Shown: positions 62,901 to 64,000 of the stretch, piece by piece
Position numbering within the stretch: position 1 is the first letter of the stretch
Layout: each line of letters opens with the position of its first letter
Assembly (NCBI GenBank): GCA_026936335.1
Contig: JAPMXV010000019.1
Location: 186,001 to 250,000 of the forward strand
From: Mantamonas sphyraenae
Lineage: Eukaryota > CRuMs > Mantamonadidae
DNA length: 64,000 nucleotides
Direction of reading: 5' to 3'
Translations under genes and position numbers: made by a program
The notes under the pieces: generated by a model
Told to the model about the DNA's origin: nothing
The model's database searches: none
What the model saw: only the letters and a program-made list of their open reading frames with translations

Positions 62901-64000
62901 TTGCCACCCGTGCGCACCATCAGAGTGTACGATCCACTCACGGTGGCATTGAACGCAAGCACGTATGGGTGATTGCTGGTGATCGTCACATTGACACGCA
63001 CGTCCTCGCGTTGAAGCCATGCCTCCACGGCCAGTGCGTCTGTGACATTGTTGCCATACACATCCTGCACTTCCAACTCCCACGTGCCATTGGTCCCTGC
63101 TTGCACAGTCTGCGCAACTGGCGACACAGCGGCACGCGCAACCACGTTGTGCGTCACCTGCAACGCAAAGGGCGATCCCGACACATGCGACGCCCCCAGA
63201 CGCACACCGACTGCGTATGCGCCTGCCAACGTCACGTTGAGCGCTCCCGCATACACACTACCAGACACGGCCACAAAGTGCATGGCCAGGTCGCCGCTGA
63301 GCAATCCCAGATCCACGCCCGCACTGCGGTTGTTGCCAAACGCATCCTGCACAAGCACAACTGCCGAAGTGGGTGTACCAGCTGCAATACTGGCAGCAGG
63401 GGTCGAAACAAGCCTGGAGACATCCGCATTGGCTGGTGCGGCGGTCACGGCGACCAAAAACGGCGATCCCGGCACGTGAACACCACCAATACGCACTGGC
63501 AGGTCATACGTGCCGACCACTGTGAGGTTGTAACGCACATGCGACAACCCAGACCCCAGTGCGGTCACCGTTCCGTTGATACCGACAGTCAACACGCCAC
63601 CCGTTGTCACATTGTTTCCAAACGCGTCTCGCTGCTGCACGGTGTACGCTCCACCAGCACCAGCCACCATATCCTGCACACCAGCCACCACTGCGTTGCC
63701 CACGGCCTCGATTGCCGGAGCAACAGCCACGGAAAATGGCGATCCAGGCGTGTGGACACCTCCAATCTGTACAGGGAGCGCATACACTCCGCTCACCGTC
63801 ACGTTGTACCTCACACGAGACAGTCCGTCTCCAAGTGCTTCTACCACACCATCCAATCCCACCGTGAGCGCTTCACCAGTGGTCACGTTGTTTCCAAACG
63901 CATCCCTGCGCTGAACTGTAAACGAGCCACCGTCGCCGGCAACCACATCCTGCACGCCCGCAACCACCGCATTGCTCACAGAGTCACTATCAGGTGACAC
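56929..64000 (-). CDS. Giant filamin-repeat/IPT-repeat/Cys-rich multi-pass membrane protein (5' end outside window; one frame break)
   Basis: Open at the right edge with no start codon, ending at 56929; at least 2350 aa are visible. From the N-terminal side: five filamin-type Ig repeats (about 64.0-62.5 kb) with recurring QDAFGNN and V-PGSPF signatures. About twelve IPT/TIG-like repeats follow (about 62.5-59.1 kb; GGTTLDIIGR, GGTVVTLTGTGF, GGNTLTLTGEY). Next is a Cys-rich EGF/ephrin-receptor-like module (about 59.07-58.74 kb; CRCSPGFY, CTACPENAMC, CGQCTEGYYRLGEACQPC). About eight membrane spans (58.7-57.5 kb) and a helical, partly basic cytoplasmic tail end it. Many N-x-S/T sites fit an extracellular location. 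The frame shifts at a run of six G (59677-59682): TFTP joins EKPMALQVYS only if one base is removed. It is probably an adhesion or receptor-like surface protein (inference). Confidence 0.8.
63400..64000 (-). repeat. Two nearly identical filamin-type repeats
   Basis: The first two visible filamin units are close copies. Both read NAVVAGVQD-(V/M)-VAG, then RDAFGNNVTTG, then L-LPV-IGGVH-PGSPF with matching codons. This suggests a recent unit duplication. The following three units are much more diverged. Confidence 0.8.

Noticed and set aside
1..64000. tRNA, rRNA, CRISPR, insertion sequence or transposon
   Set aside because: No cloverleaf with T-loop/anticodon signals, rRNA core, CRISPR array, transposase or long terminal repeat was recognised by eye.

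Overview
This is a nuclear contig from a eukaryote. The genes have GT-AG introns of about 80-415 bp, often with a CTAAC/CTGAC-like branch point and GTAAGT, GTGAGT or GTACGT donors. They encode eukaryotic machinery: DDX1, BUB3, RAB18, a PITAIRE CDK, p23, CCDC47, and mitochondrial citrate synthase, uS9m, GUF1, NDUFAF6 and SerRS. Several genes point to a flagellated or ciliated protist: a CC2D2A/CEP76-family protein, a double cyclic-nucleotide-binding-domain protein, and BIVM- and MKRN2OS-like genes best known from animals. The DNA is GC-rich with a strong G/C third-position bias, which leaves long spurious open frames on antisense strands. I cannot name the species; a unicellular relative of animals and fungi, or an apusomonad-like flagellate, would fit.

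Layout. 0-4.1 kb: CNB-domain protein (-). 4.3-8.3 kb: C2/transglutaminase-like CC2D2A/CEP76 relative (+). 8.3-11.0 kb: DDX1 (-). 11.1-12.0 kb: MKRN2OS-like protein fused to a ZZ finger (-). 12.1-13.3 kb: ankyrin-like protein (+). 13.3-17.5 kb: BUB3, RAB18 and organellar SerRS in tandem (-). 17.5-18.4 kb: small acidic unknown (+). 18.5-28.0 kb: five tandem minus-strand genes, in 5'-to-3' order uS9m, p23, PIP kinase, TFIIIC102-like TPR protein and CDK12-like kinase. 28.3-30.4 kb: citrate synthase (+). 30.5-31.6 kb: thioredoxin/C-type-lectin membrane protein (-). 31.7-34.9 kb: coiled-coil protein (+). 35.0-36.8 kb: GUF1 (+). 36.9-38.0 kb: unknown (-). 38.1-39.2 kb: BIVM (+). 39.3-40.8 kb: CCDC47 (-). 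40.8-47.3 kb: a giant IQ-motif repeat protein (+). 47.4-48.4 kb: NDUFAF6 (+). 48.5-56.6 kb: a giant secreted protein (+). 56.9-64.0 kb: a giant filamin-repeat/IPT/multi-pass membrane protein (-), cut by the right edge.

Genes are packed very tightly. Divergent pairs share about 60-290 bp, and one pair has overlapping start codons. Convergent pairs are as little as 25-50 bp apart. There is no operon or metabolic cluster. The shared themes are mitochondrial function, cilium/centrosome, RNA metabolism and the secretory/surface system.

The most novel material is the pair of giant surface or secreted proteins in 48-64 kb and the repeat-rich IQ protein before them. Thirteen places look like single-base frame breaks inside otherwise clean genes. 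One is at 15.8 kb and twelve lie between 32 and 60 kb. Most sit at short homopolymers, so sequencing or assembly indels are the first explanation. They are listed so the models can be corrected from reads.
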